From assembly GCA_947174375.1 (NCBI GenBank), contig CAMWIS010000025.1:1-15612 (forward strand): a DNA stretch of 15,612 nt, in the 5' to 3' direction. Under the pieces are notes generated by a model. It had not been told where the DNA came from. It ran no database searches and was given only the letters and a program-made list of their open reading frames with translations. Source of the DNA: an uncultured Bacteroidales bacterium (GTDB lineage: Bacteria; Bacteroidota; Bacteroidia; Bacteroidales; P3). Position numbers and translations under genes: made by a program. This document shows positions 13,853 through 15,612 of the stretch, in pieces (the first letter of the stretch is position 1; each line of letters opens with the position of its first letter).

Positions 13853-15034
13853 CTATTTGATTTGGAAGTACCAGCGCATCCCCAGATACACCCCGAATTC
13901 ATCCACATGATAGCGGCCGCCGGTAAACGCATCCACCCACTGCGGCTTGTAGTCGTAGTAGCGGTACATAAACGCGAGGTGGGCGCGCAACGGCAACCGT
14001 GCGAACGGCAGGTATTCCACGGCCGCCGAAACGCCGTAGCGGGCAAAGATATCCTCCTTTAATTCCGTATCGTAACGGTAGTCGAACGTGCCTTTCAGAA
14101 TGGCGTTCCAGCGCGGGTGGAAGCGGTATTCCACATTCAGGGCCGCCGACTGGTCGGCCACATAGTGGTTCAGCACCGTATCGACCCCGTATTTGGGATA
14201 ATTGAACGTCGTGGTTTCGATGTAGCGGCCATTATAGTAGTCTAACGTGGCTTTCCACGGCCCCTGCTGGAACTTGAGGCCGCCCGTGACGAAATACAAA
14301 TCGTGGTGCACCGCGTTGTTGAACAGCGTGACCGAAACGGCGGGCTGGATGATGCCGTCCATGAAGCTGCCCACATAGCGCATCGTCCAGGCGAACGAGT
14401 TGCGCGTGTCGGTAAAATTGACGGGGCTGCTGTTGATGACCTGCAAGGCCACGTGTTGGTCATAAAACTTGTAGTCGAGGCTGACGCCCGTTCCCACACC
14501 GTCGATTTTGTCGTTGACGACCGTGGCGATATACATATCGGCGTAGTTTTGGTCGTATTCCCAGGCCGCGAACAACAAGTCCTGCCGCCCCACGGTAAGG
14601 CTGAAGTTCTTGAGGTCGAGGGCCACCCAGGCCTTGTTCAACGCACTGCCCGCATTGTCACGGTAGGTACCGCTCGACGAGGTAAGACGCACCTTGACGT
14701 AATAGCGCACCTGCGGCAGCACCTTCCCGTCGAACACGAGTTTGAGGCTTTGGATATTGAAGCGCGTTTCGTATTCGTCGGAGCGGTCTTTGTTCAATTG
14801 CAGGTCAATACGGGCGTCTATGCCGAAGCCGAACTGGTTCCAAAGGTCGGAGAAGAACTTATGCGCCTTGCCCTCCGTCACGGCCTTATCCACGGCGCTA
14901 TCCACCGCGCGTTCCACGGCCGCGTCGATAAGGCTGTCCACTTCCGCGATGGAATCCATGACGGCCCCCGCCGCCCGCACCGGAGGCGCGATGCTTACGG
15001 CCATCAAGGCCAAACCCAATAAAAATCTTTTCAT
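13853..15034 (-). CDS. Outer-membrane porin, OprO/OprP (phosphate-selective) family
   Basis: This 393-residue outer-membrane barrel has a signal peptide (about 1-22, cut near RAAGA). A short helical segment at about 28-52 has alternating Ala-Val pairs (ERAVDSAVDKAV). The rest is a series of amphipathic strands typical of OprO/OprP-like porins: FGIDARIDLQLNKDR, RFNIQSLKLVFDGKVLPQVRYYVKVRL, SALNKAWVALDLKNFSLTVGRQ, and late YHVDEFGVYLGMRWYFQIK. Family naming does not prove phosphate specificity. It lies 12 bases downstream of the gldB-like gene and is probably the second gene of that operon. The last strand ends in an aromatic-rich stretch as in other barrels, with one extra Lys. Confidence 0.85.
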   Translation of the reverse strand: MKRFLLGLALMAVSIAPPVRAAGAVMDSIAEVDSLIDAAVERAVDSAVDKAVTEGKAHKFFSDLWNQFGFGIDARIDLQLNKDRSDEYETRFNIQSLKLVFDGKVLPQVRYYVKVRLTSSSGTYRDNAGSALNKAWVALDLKNFSLTVGRQDLLFAAWEYDQNYADMYIATVVNDKIDGVGTGVSLDYKFYDQHVALQVINSSPVNFTDTRNSFAWTMRYVGSFMDGIIQPAVSVTLFNNAVHHDLYFVTGGLKFQQGPWKATLDYYNGRYIETTTFNYPKYGVDTVLNHYVADQSAALNVEYRFHPRWNAILKGTFDYRYDTELKEDIFARYGVSAAVEYLPFARLPLRAHLAFMYRYYDYKPQWVDAFTGGRYHVDEFGVYLGMRWYFQIK

Positions 15035-15046
15035 CCTACGGTGTTA

Positions 15047-15612
15047 TCAAGGTTTATAAGCAGAAATACGCAGCACGTCCTGCGCCGGACGCGTCCACAA
15101 TTCGGGGTCGTCGGCCGGCACCCGTTGCAGGTAGCGGCTCACGATACGCCAGCCGATATACTGCGCCAGCCGCGGCGGCGCGTCTTGAAACGCCAGGTTG
15201 CCGGGGCCGTCGTTGATATAGTGCTTGGTACGGTTCAAATCGGTTTCGTAGAGCAACTGTTCTTTCATCCAATGGTGCCAAAGCGCGGCCTCGTTGTCTT
15301 TGCACCAACGCCATTGCGCCTCGTCGTAAAACAGTTTCTGCCGTTCGTCCACCCCGGGCAGCAGTTTATCCACGATGCAGAGGATTTTGCCCTGATAGAC
15401 GACTTCGTCCAACAGCGTGCCCATGCGCGTGAGACCGTCCGCCCCCGCCTCCCGCGACGGCAGCCGTTCCACGGCGATGGCCTGCGCCACTTCCACGGGC
15501 AGGGCGTCGGGGCCGAGACGCTGCGCAATATAATTCGGGAAACCGGCCGCGCGGTAGGCCGCCGCACGCTCGGGCAGATACAGGTCTAAGGCCAGCGACA
15601 GCACGCTGTCGG
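15047..15612 (-). CDS. gldB: GldB-like lipoprotein, C-terminal part (runs off the window)
   Basis: The frame is open to the window edge, so the N-terminus with its expected lipoprotein signal is missing. The 188 or so residues visible match the C-terminal half of GldB: LALDLYLPE, FPNYIAQRL, the GKILCIVDKLLPGVDE region, KDNEAALWHHWMKEQLLYETD, PRLAQYIGWRIVSRYL and the ending SAYKP. GldB is required for gliding motility and the linked type IX secretion in flavobacteria. In Bacteroidales that do not glide, GldB-related proteins still occur and their role is unclear. No other gld or por genes are in the window. It precedes the porin gene by 12 bases on the same strand. Confidence 0.85.
   Translation of the reverse strand, partial: DSVLSLALDLYLPERAAAYRAAGFPNYIAQRLGPDALPVEVAQAIAVERLPSREAGADGLTRMGTLLDEVVYQGKILCIVDKLLPGVDERQKLFYDEAQWRWCKDNEAALWHHWMKEQLLYETDLNRTKHYINDGPGNLAFQDAPPRLAQYIGWRIVSRYLQRVPADDPELWTRPAQDVLRISAYKP

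Noticed and set aside
1..15612. CRISPR array, tRNA, rRNA, insertion sequence or attachment site
   Set aside because: I looked for regular short repeats, clover-leaf sequences, transposase motifs and flanking inverted repeats and saw none.

Overview
The window is a stretch of GC-rich chromosome from a member of the Bacteroidota, most likely of the order Bacteroidales. The support is: intergenic promoters of the Bacteroidota type (TTTG, 19-20 bases, then TAnnTTTG), almost no Shine-Dalgarno sequences, a TonB-dependent receptor with a carboxypeptidase-like N-terminal domain, a GldB homologue, and a 29-residue AURKAIP1/COX24-like basic protein of the kind seen in this phylum. A genus cannot be named from the sequence alone.

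Layout. (1) 66-7473, plus strand: a tightly packed run of seven genes, murF, a TolC-type outer-membrane factor, a HlyD-type lipoprotein adaptor, two ABC ATPases and two ABC-2 permeases. Most junctions overlap by a few bases. Apart from murF, these genes form a complete tripartite exporter related to E. coli YbhG-YbhF-YbhS-YbhR plus its own TolC. The two ATPases correspond to the two halves of YbhF, and their motifs suggest one functional and one degenerate ATP site. (2) 7470-10680, minus strand: a two-gene operon with a carboxypeptidase-regulatory-like exported protein followed by a TonB-dependent receptor. Its end overlaps the stop codon of the exporter operon. (3) 10681-10914: two divergent, interlocked promoters. 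One drives the receptor operon leftwards. The other drives the 29-residue ribosome-associated-type protein rightwards, and that gene ends in a bidirectional terminator. (4) 10938-13268, minus strand: an NfeD/YqiJ-like OB-fold membrane protein, a flotillin (YqiK/FloT type) and a small Cro/C1-type regulator. (5) 13498-13737, plus strand: a lone rpmB (ribosomal protein bL28) with its own promoter and terminator. (6) 13853-15612, minus strand: a GldB-like lipoprotein (cut by the window edge) followed by an OprP/OprO-like porin.

Most genes here build, transport through or organise the cell envelope: peptidoglycan precursor synthesis, efflux, TonB uptake, membrane microdomains, a porin and a GldB homologue. 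Two short translation-related genes sit between them. I see no mobile element, CRISPR array, tRNA or rRNA, and no gene with strong signs of recent transfer. The strongest points for a second look are the split asymmetric YbhF pair inside a murF operon and the interlocked divergent promoters at 10685-10731.
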